Assembly (NCBI GenBank): GCA_964570665.1
Contig: CAZMZH010000013.1
Coordinates: forward strand, 1-64,000
Source of the DNA: JAJDAT01 sp964570665
GTDB lineage: Bacteria > Nitrospinota > Nitrospinia > Nitrospinales > JAJDAT01
DNA: 64,000 nucleotides
Reading direction: 5' to 3'
Shown: positions 31,539 through 41,087 of the stretch, piece after piece
Layout: each line of letters opens with the position of its first letter
Position numbering within the stretch: the first letter of the stretch is position 1
Notes under the pieces: model-generated
Told to the model about the DNA's origin: nothing
The model's input: only the letters and a program-made list of their open reading frames with translations
The model's database searches: none
Made by a program: the position numbers and the translations under genes

Positions 31539-33584
31539 CTAATCTTTTCTCTCCCTAGCTTTTTCCAGATTCCTCATTGCGGTTACCGTGTTTGGATGAT
31601 CGAAACCTAAGGCGTATTCAAATAAATTTAAAGCTTTTTGTAGATATTCTTCAGCTAGAGGATTATTTTCCATTTTTAAATAAAGAATTCCTAAGTTGCT
31701 TAACGAGGAAGCTATTATTGGATCTTGTTTTTCGAAAGCTTTTTCTCTAATTTTTAACGCTTGGTTTAAAACAGATTCTGTCTCCTGAAAACGGTTTTGT
31801 TTAAGGTAAAGATTGGCTATATTATTTTTTGCTACGGCAATTTCAGGATGTTCCTTACCTAGAATATTTTCATGAATTTCTAGAGCGTCAATTAACAAAG
31901 TTTCAGCGTCTTGAAATCGTCCTTGGGTTTTATATAAAAAGGCTAAATTATTTAGTGAGTGGACTACATCAAGATGTTCTTCTCCTAAAAACTTTTCGAA
32001 TATATCCAAGGCCTCTTTGTACACCAGTTCCGCCTTTTTATATTGCTCAATTTCTTTATAAAAATTGCCCAGATTGTCTAAAGAAATTGCTACGTCTGGA
32101 TGATCTCCAAAATAGATTTTTTTCCATAACTGAACTGTATCTTGATAAAGTTTTTCAGCTTTTTCATTTTGCCCTCTGACCTTGTGATTCCAAGCAAGGT
32201 TACTTAAAGTTGACGCGACTAAGGCATGTTCCTCTCCGTAGCAATAGCGTCGAACTGAATAGGCCTTTTGAAAAAATTTTTCCGCTTCTCCGTAATAACC
32301 TTGATTATTTAAATAATAACCAACATCGTTACATAGACGACCCGTTTGAGGGGTTTGTAAGTCAAACTTTTCGATCCAGGTTAGTATAGTAAGAGAACAA
32401 GGAATAAATTCCTCACAAATAGGCCATGCGGTAAAAACGGGATCTGGAAATGCCTTAGCAAGAGTTATTAGAGCCTTATTAGCCCATAATTCGGGAGTTT
32501 CCAGATTATCTCTAATAGTTTGTTGAATCAGATTACTCATTCTAAGACTTTGTTGGTCTACATTTTGGTCGAGAATTGAATATCGGCAAACAATATCAAC
32601 CATTTTATCCCATTGTGAATTCCAATCAGTTTTTTCTTCTTGGTTGATTTCTGAAAAATCATCCTCTTCAAGAAAAATTTCATTGGGAATTAAACGAGAG
32701 TCAAAGAATGAGCATAATCGAATCAATTCAATAGCTGTGGGGCAACTTTGCTCGATTTGAGATAAAGATAAATTAAGAGCCGTAGCTAAATATTTTGGAT
32801 AATCTTGATTGGTTTTATTTATTGAAGGTATTTCTTTTTCTTCAGACTTAAAAAGGAGCAAATATTCAATAAGGGAAATTTTTGTTTCGCGAATATATGA
32901 ACCTACTATTTCAAGTGTCGCTTGGGTTCCGTTTATTAAGTCGTAAATTTGTCCTGCCAAGTCTACAGTTTCTATTGAGGCTTTATTAATATCTTCTTTT
33001 TCTCCGATGATATTCGATTTTTTTAAAAGGTATAAAATCCCTCCTTCTTTAATAAATTGTGACGAATTGGAATAAGAAGAAATTGTAGTTTCAGGTTTAT
33101 TTGAGAAATTATGAATTTCTAAATTTTCTGAAACCTTTTGCTTAGTAATAAAAGCATGAAGTTTGTCGTAATCCGATTCCAAAAAGAATTGTTTTGATTT
33201 TCGAAAAAATGTGGGAATGAATTTTGTATCCGTTTGCGAAAGTAGTACCGGTACAAATTTTTTATTTTCTGTTAGTAGGTAAATGTTTTCTTCATCTAGT
33301 ATTGGACCTAGCCAATCTTGGTTTAAGCTCTTGTTATTCAAGTTTGTCTTAATAGAACATTGATTAAAATAAAATTCGGTACAGATAACTAGGATAATAT
33401 TAGACTCTTTTATTTTTTCTTGCATCCATTGAGGCCAACCAGTTTTTGGAATGCAATTTTCAAATTGATCGATCCAACAATCAATACCATCGTATCGAAG
33501 TTGATCTGATAAGGCCAATACGCGGTTCTTATGATCTTCCGAGTCGTGGCTATAGCTAATGAAGACTTGAAGCGAGTTTGGCAT
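31539..33584 (-). CDS. SEFIR-domain protein with TPRs; NTPase core missing
   Basis: This 681-residue protein has a SEFIR domain at residues 1-150 (LQVFISYSHDSEDHKNR, DGIDCWIDQFENCIPKTGWP, ILVICTEFYFN). A middle part follows that matches only the winged-helix end of NB-ARC proteins (GGILYLLKKSNII, TLEIVGSYIRETKISLIEYL, LCSFFDSRLIPNEIF). Kinesin-light-chain-type TPRs fill residues 400-675 with a 42-residue spacing. The Walker A and B motifs of an NB-ARC NTPase are absent. Such STAND relatives often act in bacterial immunity. This one may be a sensor-effector without the switch, or a deletion form. Confidence 0.85.
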   Translation of the reverse strand: MPNSLQVFISYSHDSEDHKNRVLALSDQLRYDGIDCWIDQFENCIPKTGWPQWMQEKIKESNIILVICTEFYFNQCSIKTNLNNKSLNQDWLGPILDEENIYLLTENKKFVPVLLSQTDTKFIPTFFRKSKQFFLESDYDKLHAFITKQKVSENLEIHNFSNKPETTISSYSNSSQFIKEGGILYLLKKSNIIGEKEDINKASIETVDLAGQIYDLINGTQATLEIVGSYIRETKISLIEYLLLFKSEEKEIPSINKTNQDYPKYLATALNLSLSQIEQSCPTAIELIRLCSFFDSRLIPNEIFLEEDDFSEINQEEKTDWNSQWDKMVDIVCRYSILDQNVDQQSLRMSNLIQQTIRDNLETPELWANKALITLAKAFPDPVFTAWPICEEFIPCSLTILTWIEKFDLQTPQTGRLCNDVGYYLNNQGYYGEAEKFFQKAYSVRRYCYGEEHALVASTLSNLAWNHKVRGQNEKAEKLYQDTVQLWKKIYFGDHPDVAISLDNLGNFYKEIEQYKKAELVYKEALDIFEKFLGEEHLDVVHSLNNLAFLYKTQGRFQDAETLLIDALEIHENILGKEHPEIAVAKNNIANLYLKQNRFQETESVLNQALKIREKAFEKQDPIIASSLSNLGILYLKMENNPLAEEYLQKALNLFEYALGFDHPNTVTAMRNLEKARERKD

Positions 33585-33888
33585 TAGAAGTTAAAGAAGT
33601 TTTTGAAAAATATATTCAAGATACGAAAACTCTTAATATAAATCAACGGCAAATTGATTGTGGGATGTATAGTTGAATACCCTTGGAATATTTTTAATTA
33701 ATTGGAAAGATGGCAATTATTTTTTACTAGTCTGTTAACTATATAATGGAATCAAAAAGATCATTTTGTTTTGGAAAAATTTTAAGAATTTTTGAATTGC
33801 CGGTTAATGACCATTTGATTTTTATATATTGTAATAATCCGAATGGTGAATTTCTTTTTTTTTGAATATTTGAATAGAGGAAAATGTA
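33585..33888. other. Intergenic stretch between divergent genes
   Basis: AT-rich, with no repeat or hairpin of note. ATAGAGG at 33874-33880 serves as ribosome site for the ATG at 33889. It probably holds promoters for the SEFIR-TPR gene and the AhpD-like gene. Confidence 0.5.
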
Positions 33889-34429
33889 ATGTCAAGATTA
33901 CCAACCATACATTGATGGAGCAGAAGGTAAAACTAAGAAGCTTTTGGAAGGAGTTCAGACGAACTTTGGAAAAGCTCCAAATATTTTTAAGATAATGGCC
34001 AATTCATCAGCCGAATTAGATAGCGCCTTGAAATTCATGAACTCTTGGGCTGGGGGCGTTTTATCAAAAAATTTTCGGGAGCAGTTTGCCTTATGTGTTG
34101 GAGAGGCAAACGGTTGCGATTATTGCCTTTCAGCTCATACAGCTCTTGGTAAAAAGGCTGGTTTGATGGAAAATGAAATTTATAATAGCCGGAGCGGTAA
34201 ATCCTCAAGCGAGAAAGTTCAAACTGCATTATGTTTTGTTCGTAAGATTATTGAAAAACGCGGTTGGGTTTCAGATAAAGATTTAGAAGTTGTTAGAGAG
34301 GTAGGCTATAACGATGAAGAGATTACAGAGATAATTGCGAATATAGCTTTACACAATTTTACCAATTATTTGAACCATATTGCGGAAACTGAGGTTGATT
34401 TTCCTTTGGCTCCAAAACTTGATTCTTGA
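33889..34429 (+). pseudogene. AhpD-like carboxymuconolactone decarboxylase, frameshifted near its start
   Basis: From ATG 33889 (ribosome site AGAGG) the frame reads MSRLPTIH and stops at once, whereas the next frame continues IDGAEGKTKKLLEGVQTNF and FGKAPNIFKIMANSS. Family members begin MSRLPTIHY. The missing bases look like one lost copy of a 5-base ACATT repeat (ACATTACATT reduced to ACATT). The rest is intact, with NGCDYCLSAHTALGKKAG carrying the CxxC and His of AhpD-type peroxidase partners. A TTG at 33944 might still start a shortened protein, or the shift is a sequencing error. Confidence 0.75.
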
Positions 34430-34543
34430 TAGGAGTCGGTATCAATTAGGTATTTTTTAAAAAAATGTAAAATTTTCTAAGTTTTTATATTGGACTGAGA
34501 AAATTATCTATAATCAAATTTAAAATTTATGAGAAAATAATTT

Positions 34544-35395
34544 TCACGCAGATTTTTTTGCCGTTTCGGCGTCAGGATTGGCCATTTTTGCATAGAAATT
34601 GGTGCTTTCCCGTCGCGAATGACCCATTAGGTTTTGAACGGTTGGAACTTTTGCTCCATGTTGTAATAAAAAAGCGGCAAATGAATGACGCAACGAATGG
34701 GGGGTGGCGCTTTTTTCTATGCCTGATATTTCTAGGGCTGCTTTAAAATATTTTGCGAAAGCTCGGGTAGTTAGCTTTCCGCCTCGTTCGCTTGGAAATA
34801 GAAAATCGTCAGGTTCTTTTTTACCTATTTGGCGGAGAATCGCATCTGCTAAACTTCTTGAAAAAATAGTAGTTCTGCCTTCCTGTTTTCCTCCCTGCCC
34901 TTTTACGAAAAGATTGTTTGTTTTTAAATTTATATTTTTTACCCGAACTTCCACAAGCTCAGAAACCCGAAGTCCAGCGCTGTATGTCAATTCGATCATT
35001 AGCCTGTGTTTTAAGTTTTCAGCTGATAAGGCAATTCTTCTAACTTCCTCAAGAGTCAATAAGACGGGAGTTCTTTCTTTCTTTTGAGGTCGTTCTATTT
35101 CATTTAATGGAAACTTTTGCCCAAACACTTCTATCCATAAAAAACGTAATGCATTAATAGATTGATCAATCGTTGACCTTGATTTTTTGGTAGAGTTTAG
35201 ATGTCTTAAGTAATCTTCCAAGTCGCGATTAGAGGCCTCGTGTGGATCTCGTGGCAAAATAAAAAAGAAAAAGTTACGAAGTTGGCCTATGTATGCCTTG
35301 ATAGTTTGATCTCGGTATTTCCGAATATGTAATCTTTGTTCAATAACCTCATAAGGCTTGGAGGCAAAATTGGGAAAAGGAAGCGATGCGTCCAT
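34544..35395 (-). CDS. Tyrosine recombinase (Xer/phage integrase type)
   Basis: This 283-residue protein has a SAM-like N-terminal domain (YRDQTIKAYIGQLRNFF) and a catalytic domain. The pentad reads Arg in YSAGLRVSELVEV, Lys in VKGQGGKQEGR, HSLRHSFAAFLLQHGAK, GHSRR and the nucleophile Tyr in ESTNFYAKM. Length fits XerC/D or a small integrase. The IntI-specific insert is absent. Neighbours are not the usual xer partners. A palindrome with a direct repeat lies just upstream at 35443-35484. It may serve chromosome dimer resolution or an integrated element. Confidence 0.88.
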   Translation of the reverse strand: MDASLPFPNFASKPYEVIEQRLHIRKYRDQTIKAYIGQLRNFFFFILPRDPHEASNRDLEDYLRHLNSTKKSRSTIDQSINALRFLWIEVFGQKFPLNEIERPQKKERTPVLLTLEEVRRIALSAENLKHRLMIELTYSAGLRVSELVEVRVKNINLKTNNLFVKGQGGKQEGRTTIFSRSLADAILRQIGKKEPDDFLFPSERGGKLTTRAFAKYFKAALEISGIEKSATPHSLRHSFAAFLLQHGAKVPTVQNLMGHSRRESTNFYAKMANPDAETAKKSA

Positions 35396-35442
35396 GAAAC
35401 TCTCCTGGATTAATGGCGAAAAGGATAATTCTTAAAACGAGG

Positions 35443-35484
35443 CGGACCGTAGTTTTTATTTTAGAAATACTAAACGGACCGTTT
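35443..35484. promoter_or_regulatory. CGGACCGT repeat and palindrome upstream of the recombinase
   Basis: CGGACCGT occurs at 35443-35450 and at 35475-35482. The second lies in AAACGGACCGTTT, a palindrome with a single central base. Both are 48 to 90 bases upstream of the recombinase start, so they may be an autoregulatory operator or recombinase-arm site. The rest of 35396-35798 is AT-rich and holds no gene; it also carries the start of the ABC exporter. Confidence 0.4.
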
Positions 35485-35798
35485 GAAAAGCGGATATTGA
35501 AATGAATTGTGCGCCAATATAATTAGAAATATAAACGCGATAATAAAGTCATTAAAATTTTAACAAATTTAATTAAATCGTCAAGAGTAAATTTTTAATA
35601 CTAGGATTTTGACAATGTTATCTAAGTACAATCAATTTTCTTGAAAGGGCCTTATTTAAAACGATTTTCTTAATATTGAGAAAAAAATAGCAAAAGATTA
35701 TAATAATCGGTTTTTATTATTTTCATATCATATAATTCTTGGATCGCGACGCGTTAAACCTTATTTAATTTTATTAAGAAAATTATTGGAAATCATAA

Positions 35799-37541
35799 AT
35801 GAGAGATTTTGGCGAAGTTATTAAATATGCTAGGCCATATACAAAAATATTAGTTTTTTCTTTTTTTTGCTTAGCATTAACCTCGATCATAAGTCTATTG
35901 TTGCCTCTTATTGTCAAAAATATGGTCAATGCCGTATTTATTGAAAAAAATGGGGATGCATTAAATAGTCTAACTGTAGATTTAGTTATCACTATATTTT
36001 TTCAGGTTATATTTGCCGTTATCCATAATTATGTTTTTAGTTATGTAGCCTACCGCGCGGTAACAGATTTTCGGGCTCAAGTATTTTCACACATACAAAG
36101 TTTATCGATAAGGTTTTTTCAAAATCGGAGAGTTGGGGAAATTTTATCAAGTATGAGTTCGGATATATCGGTTATTCAAAACGCTATGACAAGTATTCCA
36201 GTTGCTATATTGAGGCAAACAATAACGCTTATTGGTGGATTAGCTATTATTCTTTATTTGAATTGGAAATTAACCGGCTTAATTATTTTGGCCTTGCTTC
36301 CTTTAATGGCTTTTGCCAGGTTTTTTGGGAAACGGTTAAGGGGTCTTTCAGAAAATGTTCAAGATAAACTTGCTGAGTCTTTAACGGTTTTAGAAGAGTC
36401 TGTTTCTTCAATTTTTACGGTTAAATCATATTGCCGAGAAGATTATGAAAATAATAGATTTAAAAGTCATATTGAGAAAGCCTTCCTTGCTTCTGTGGGA
36501 AAAGTTAAAATATCATCTTTTTTTGGTCCATTTATTTTATTTTTAACGTTTTTTGTGTCAGGTCTATTGATTTGGTACGGTGGCCGACAAGTGATGATAG
36601 GAGCTACAACTCCAGGTGAATTAGCGGCATTTTTCCTTTATGGAATAATAATGGCTGGGCCCATTGGAACTGTAATCAGAATATATGCTCAATCGCAAGA
36701 AGCCGCTGGCGCTATGAAACGCGTAAATGAAATATTGAGCGAAAAACCGGATATAAAAGTTTCAGAAAATCCGGTTTTTTTGGCTGATCCGCGAGGAGAA
36801 ATAGAATTTGAAAATGTGAATTTTAGTTACGATTCGGGGAAATTGATTTTAGATAATATCAATTTTCGCGTTGCTCCCGGCGAAACTGTAGCTTTAGTGG
36901 GTCCGAGTGGAGCTGGAAAATCAACAATTACCTATCTCCTTCAAAGGTTTTTTGATCCAGATTCTGGTAGGATTCTTTTTGATGGTCATAATTTAGAGGA
37001 ATTGGATCTTAAAAATTTTTTGGACCACATTGCTTACGTTCCCCAAGATCCTCAATTGTTTAGTGGTACGGTTCGAGAAAATATACTTTATGGAAAGTTA
37101 GAAGCCACAGAAAATGAACTAATTGCTGTGTCTAAGGCTGCAAATGCGCATGATTTTATCGTTAAAATGGAAAATGGATACGATAGCTTAGTGGGCGATA
37201 AAGGTATTAAGCTTTCGGGAGGGGAAAGACAAAGAATTACTATTGCTCGAGCGATGTTGAAGAACCCCAAAGCTCTTATTTTAGACGAGGCAACGTCTTC
37301 GCTTGATAGTCATTCAGAAAATTTTATCCAAACGGCTCTAGAGACTTTAATGGCCGATCGTACGACTTTAATAATTGCTCATAGATTAAGTACAGTTCAC
37401 AACGCGGATAAAATTATTGTATTGGATAAGGGGCGAATAGTGGAGATGGGAAATCACTCAGATTTGATGAAAAAGGAAAAAATTTATTACCGTTTATATA
37501 CTATGGGGGCTTTAGAGGAATCTTCATTATCCGCCGACTAA
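35799..37541 (+). CDS. ABC exporter of MsbA type (fused permease and ATPase)
   Basis: This 580-residue protein has six transmembrane helices in residues 1-310 and an ATPase in 330-580. The ATPase has Walker A (GPSGAGKST), Q loop (YVPQDPQLFSGT), signature LSGGERQRI, Walker B LILDEATSSLD and the H-loop in IIAHRLSTVHN. It is a homodimeric type IV exporter; MsbA members flip lipid A core. No lpxK or other lipid A gene is adjacent, so the substrate is uncertain. Its 3' end nearly touches the convergent repressor gene. Confidence 0.85.
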   Translation: MRDFGEVIKYARPYTKILVFSFFCLALTSIISLLLPLIVKNMVNAVFIEKNGDALNSLTVDLVITIFFQVIFAVIHNYVFSYVAYRAVTDFRAQVFSHIQSLSIRFFQNRRVGEILSSMSSDISVIQNAMTSIPVAILRQTITLIGGLAIILYLNWKLTGLIILALLPLMAFARFFGKRLRGLSENVQDKLAESLTVLEESVSSIFTVKSYCREDYENNRFKSHIEKAFLASVGKVKISSFFGPFILFLTFFVSGLLIWYGGRQVMIGATTPGELAAFFLYGIIMAGPIGTVIRIYAQSQEAAGAMKRVNEILSEKPDIKVSENPVFLADPRGEIEFENVNFSYDSGKLILDNINFRVAPGETVALVGPSGAGKSTITYLLQRFFDPDSGRILFDGHNLEELDLKNFLDHIAYVPQDPQLFSGTVRENILYGKLEATENELIAVSKAANAHDFIVKMENGYDSLVGDKGIKLSGGERQRITIARAMLKNPKALILDEATSSLDSHSENFIQTALETLMADRTTLIIAHRLSTVHNADKIIVLDKGRIVEMGNHSDLMKKEKIYYRLYTMGALEESSLSAD

Positions 37542-37553
37542 ACTTTTTATATA

Positions 37554-37985
37554 TTAATCCCCAGGGTCGGCGCCCATCAAAAATCCCTTTAAGTGAGCAA
37601 CTTTTTCTGGATCACCGTTATGATAAATCCGAATCAAAGTATCAACTAGTTCCTTTAAATGTTGATCTTGTATATTGAGTTCTTTTGTTTGTTGTGTTTG
37701 ATCATCTTCATATACATAAGAATGATCCCCACCGCCTGGATATTTTCGTTTTCGCATGGTACCCTTATTAATGAGTAACCAAATAATATCTAAATCAGTG
37801 TGTCTATACAGTTTTGCGATCGTATCTGCGGATGGAAGCGATTTGTTATTTTCCAGATCAGAAAGAGACCCTTGGGAAATACTGATCAAATCAGCTAATT
37901 CGGCGATTTTGTAGTTTGAAGACTTTCTCCATTGCCTTAATCTTCCCCCAAGATTATGGGCTATGCCGATTTTCTTCTCTTGCAT
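37554..37985 (-). CDS. CI-like XRE repressor
   Basis: This protein of about 143 residues has an N-terminal HTH (LGGRLRQWRKSSNYKIAELA, then SISQGSLSDLENNKSLPSAD). It is typical of phage CI and plasmid repressors, with a C-terminal helical tail (IQDQHLKELVDTLIRIYHNG). I start at the ATG at 37985 because the family begins MQEKKIGIA, whereas a longer reading adds six residues. An inverted repeat and direct repeats lie about 180 bases upstream. It could control a small accessory element that includes the recombinase at 34544, or the gene downstream. Confidence 0.75.
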   Translation of the reverse strand: MQEKKIGIAHNLGGRLRQWRKSSNYKIAELADLISISQGSLSDLENNKSLPSADTIAKLYRHTDLDIIWLLINKGTMRKRKYPGGGDHSYVYEDDQTQQTKELNIQDQHLKELVDTLIRIYHNGDPEKVAHLKGFLMGADPGD

Positions 37986-38160
37986 TGGTAAAACCCCGCA
38001 CAAGATAAGCCGTCTTAGATAAACAGGCTGGTTATTAAAATGGCTAAAAAGTTTGTAATACCTTTATTTTGCCATGAAAAATCAGTTTACAGATTCGATT
38101 CAGTTTAATTTTTTTCGATCTACCAAACGGTGGCAGTTTATTATGATTCTTATTGGCTCG

Positions 38161-38213
38161 CAAGCTAAAATACCCAATTTTGGGGTATTTCTTAATTTAG
38201 ATACAAGCTAAAA
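38161..38213. promoter_or_regulatory. Inverted repeat flanked by direct repeats, likely repressor operator
   Basis: AAATACCC (38168-38175) and GGGTATTT (38183-38190) form a perfect 8-base inverted repeat. CAAGCTAAAA occurs at 38161 and again at 38204. They lie between the divergent repressor and lipoprotein genes in a 430-base spacer otherwise free of features. A stem-loop role as a terminator is possible but no T run follows it. Confidence 0.4.
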
Positions 38214-38416
38214 CTACCGTTTTTTATTCGTGGTTTCGAATGGATTTATTCAATTTTATCAGAAATGAGGTTTTATAAAAATTAAATATTTCCGAATAGA
38301 CGATTTTTTTAAAAATTATCTTGAGGTTTTTACTAGGATTTAGTCTAAAGCGCAATTGTATTTTCGTTAAAGTGAAACTAATTGAACGATTCTATTAATT
38401 TTTTTATCTTCAAAAT

Positions 38417-39001
38417 ATGAAATCAGCTCATAAACAATCATTATTTTTTTTCTTGATTTGGACCATTTTATTGTTTTCAGCTTGCGGAAAGTTAGTAGAC
38501 GTTGATGTTACTGTTATTGATCAAAAAACGGCCTTAGAAAATCAAATTTTAGGCAGTTATGAAGAATTGGGTAATGAAATGGTTTTGTTGGCCTCAGTAA
38601 GATCGGTTGACGAAAATGGGAAACTAAAACCCGTGATTAAAACCCCACCTGCAAAGTTAAAAGCAATTAAAGCAATGCAAAGGATGGAGTTTAATCGCGA
38701 TGATATCCAGAGATTTAAGAAAATGGGGGTTGCGGGAGAAAAAAATGATGGTTTTCTAAATTTTTTTGAAACGGAAGATACTCAAAATGATCAGCAATTT
38801 AAAATTTTTGCTCAAACTATATTAGATGAAGAAAATCAAGATAGAGAAACTGTATTAAAAAGAGTAATTGCCACAAATATCCGTTTTTCTCCTCAAGATT
38901 TACCTAAAGTTAAAAAGGTTTACGCAAACCTAAATAGAGATAATGCTCTTTCAGGCGAAAAAATTCAGCTGGAAGATGGAACTTGGACAACAAAAAAATA
39001 A
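38417..39001 (+). CDS. DUF1318 (YdbL-like) lipoprotein
   Basis: This 194-residue protein has a lipoprotein signal ending FSAC (Cys near residue 23), so it is probably anchored to the outer membrane. The mature part has the DUF1318 features: QILGSYEELGNEMVLLASVR, then MGVAGEKNDGFLNFF, then QDRETVLKRVIATN. E. coli YdbL sits with YdbH and YnbE in a set that links the envelope layers. No YdbH gene is adjacent here. The call is moderate. Confidence 0.65.
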   Translation: MKSAHKQSLFFFLIWTILLFSACGKLVDVDVTVIDQKTALENQILGSYEELGNEMVLLASVRSVDENGKLKPVIKTPPAKLKAIKAMQRMEFNRDDIQRFKKMGVAGEKNDGFLNFFETEDTQNDQQFKIFAQTILDEENQDRETVLKRVIATNIRFSPQDLPKVKKVYANLNRDNALSGEKIQLEDGTWTTKK

Positions 39002-39038
39002 CCTTTTCAAACTTTTCATTAAACATTAAATGAATGGT

Positions 39039-39302
39039 TTAGCGATATGGCATTTCGTCGCCTGTAATCGTTTTTTGGTAATCTATTTCTTCTTGATTCA
39101 TTTCACTTACAAATTTTTTTAATTCTAGAGGGGTATTGAAAAAATAAGGACGATTTTCTTTTTGACCGCAGATTTCGTCTTCCCGTTCAACTACTAATTG
39201 ACCTTCTGAGGTGATTTCTTTAAAAATAAATTTTTTTCTTGTTTTGAGCATTCCGAAAAGATCTCTAAAAGATCTTTCAAGTTCATCCGACTCGTCCGAC
39301 AT
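39039..39302 (-). CDS. Small acidic hypothetical protein
   Basis: This 87-residue protein begins MSDESDELERSFRDLFGMLK. AGGAGGAAAC stands right before its ATG, one of the best ribosome sites in the window. No domain is recognised. It has a likely beta middle (KKFIFKEITSEGQLVVE) and a Cys (EICGQK). It is convergent with the lipoprotein gene. Expression looks likely; function unknown. Confidence 0.6.
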   Translation of the reverse strand: MSDESDELERSFRDLFGMLKTRKKFIFKEITSEGQLVVEREDEICGQKENRPYFFNTPLELKKFVSEMNQEEIDYQKTITGDEMPYR

Positions 39303-39615
39303 AGTTTCCTCCTGAAAATTTTAGATATTGAAGTTAATATAATAAAACCAACTTTCTCTGATTTCAATATTTTACAAAATTTAATTGATTTTCAGATACA
39401 GAGATGAGCTATATCTATCAATTTAAAAAAGTTTTTAAAATCCAATTATGACATTATTTAGGTAGATTTCCTTGGGACATAAGATTTGGCAATAAGCGTT
39501 TCAACCCTAATCGATATTATGTTATAGTTTTATTTGGTTTTAAAGGCTTTAAAAATATAGATTTAATAAACAATAAACTTTGAATTATTTCAAAAAATAT
39601 AATTTATTTGGATAA
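39303..39615. other. Intergenic stretch, no feature seen
   Basis: AT-rich with no repeat, hairpin or open frame that I can support. TTATGTTATAGTTTT near 39517 could hold a -10 box for the 39616 gene. Both flanking genes point away from it. Confidence 0.45.
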
Positions 39616-41064
39616 ATGGCTGGAAGATTAACTCTTAAAAAACTAGCTGAAAATCTTATCAAAGAGGCTCGGGCTCCTTTTTCTGCCGAAGATTTTTCCC
39701 ATATGATAAGGGATCGTTGGCGGAGAAAGATTTCTTCATCTACTTTAGAGAGACTTACTGGAAGATTAGCAGAACATAAGCAGATCATTGGATTAGAATC
39801 AAACGATTTTTTACCCTATCGGGCAGTATTGGATAAAATCGTTCATATCCCAATGGAAATTCCTATATCTTCTCTTGAACTGCATGAGAAAATATTAATT
39901 CCCGGTTATAGACTAATACCTGTTATTTCCACTGATTTAGATGAAGAAAACCTCATCTTATTAGATCCTAATGGTAATGAAATTCCCAAAAAAAAGAAAA
40001 AATTCTTACTAGAGGAAATAATTCAGTTTTACCAGTATTCTAATGCCGGTCATTTTCCCGATCATATTAATATCAACGAGCAAATCCCTGGAAAAAGTTC
40101 TCTTTCAGTTACAGTTTGGCAAATGGAAGAAGTTTTTAAAAGCTTTCAAACCAAACCTTGCAAAAGCTTGTTAATAAAGTTGATTGATTATGATCTTGGC
40201 ATAATGCAGGTACATCCGCAGTGTAATTTATCCCAAAACCAAAATAAATTAAAAGCGCGTAGCTTGAATGTAGCATTAGAACAAGCCTTGCTCGATTATC
40301 TTAACCGACGAGTTTCGCCATCTGAAGATATAGAAAAACAATTATTAAGAGCTTTTTATACTATTGATCCAAAGTTTTTGGATGTTATGTCTTTTTCAGT
40401 TAAAAACTTTTTGGAAAACGCCCAGAAAGTTTCGGTTGTTGGTTGTGAATGGGGGCAACCTAGGTTTGTTTCCTCATCCAATTCTAACGACTTAGCATTT
40501 CATTTAGAGATCAGTCCCAAAAAATCGCTAGGTCGGTCGGGTTCGCTTGATGAAATTTTTGAAGATTTAGGACTTCCCTTTGGTTCCATCGAGTTTACCG
40601 CAATTCTAAGAGCTGTTTTAACTAGAAAAACCTGTAGTTTAGAAGTCTTAGTCGATATGCTTTTTAGCGGAAAAGGCGACCTGTTCCATAATTCAAAACA
40701 AGAGGATCGTTTTTACCAACTATTAAGAGATATGATGATTCCTCTTTATAAAGAGATGGAAGAGCCAGAACCAAAGACAATTGCCGAGTTAAGAGAACAA
40801 GCTGTTTCTGTGAAATTACGTTTGATTAAATCGCTAAAGTTTTTGGAGTTTAAGGAAATTGGTTTGGCTGATTTGCCTTTTGAAATTTTGGATCAAATTA
40901 TTGAAATGGATCAGTTTTGCGCAGAATCTCTTATCTTTTTCGAAGAGTCGCAACACCCTATTCCAATTCAAAAGATTAAGGATATTCAACTGGCTTTAAA
41001 AATAGTTGGTCCGAAGCTTTCAGCGCTAGAGGAAGAAATTTATAACGATTTAAGCGTTTTTTAG
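39616..41064 (+). CDS. Hypothetical 482-residue protein with N-terminal winged-helix-like segment
   Basis: I do not recognise this gene. Residues 1-55 (LTLKKLAENLIKEARAPFSA to RWRRKISSSTLERLTGRLAE) look like a winged helix of the HARE or RpoE type, followed by a small beta part. The middle and end are helical with no motif. Length and coding quality are good, and the gene is flanked by close convergent neighbours. The fold of the first 60 residues points to DNA or nucleoprotein binding; that is a guess from pattern. Confidence 0.6.
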   Translation: MAGRLTLKKLAENLIKEARAPFSAEDFSHMIRDRWRRKISSSTLERLTGRLAEHKQIIGLESNDFLPYRAVLDKIVHIPMEIPISSLELHEKILIPGYRLIPVISTDLDEENLILLDPNGNEIPKKKKKFLLEEIIQFYQYSNAGHFPDHININEQIPGKSSLSVTVWQMEEVFKSFQTKPCKSLLIKLIDYDLGIMQVHPQCNLSQNQNKLKARSLNVALEQALLDYLNRRVSPSEDIEKQLLRAFYTIDPKFLDVMSFSVKNFLENAQKVSVVGCEWGQPRFVSSSNSNDLAFHLEISPKKSLGRSGSLDEIFEDLGLPFGSIEFTAILRAVLTRKTCSLEVLVDMLFSGKGDLFHNSKQEDRFYQLLRDMMIPLYKEMEEPEPKTIAELREQAVSVKLRLIKSLKFLEFKEIGLADLPFEILDQIIEMDQFCAESLIFFEESQHPIPIQKIKDIQLALKIVGPKLSALEEEIYNDLSVF

Positions 41065-41087
41065 ATCTAAGTTTGGTTTCTAGTCAT

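Noticed and set aside
35490..35540. Possible dif-like site (GTGCGCCAATATAATTAG) upstream of the recombinase
   Set aside because: One arm resembles dif but the second arm lacks the needed symmetry.
38168..38190. Stem-loop as a terminator
   Set aside because: There is no T tract on either side; it fits an operator better.
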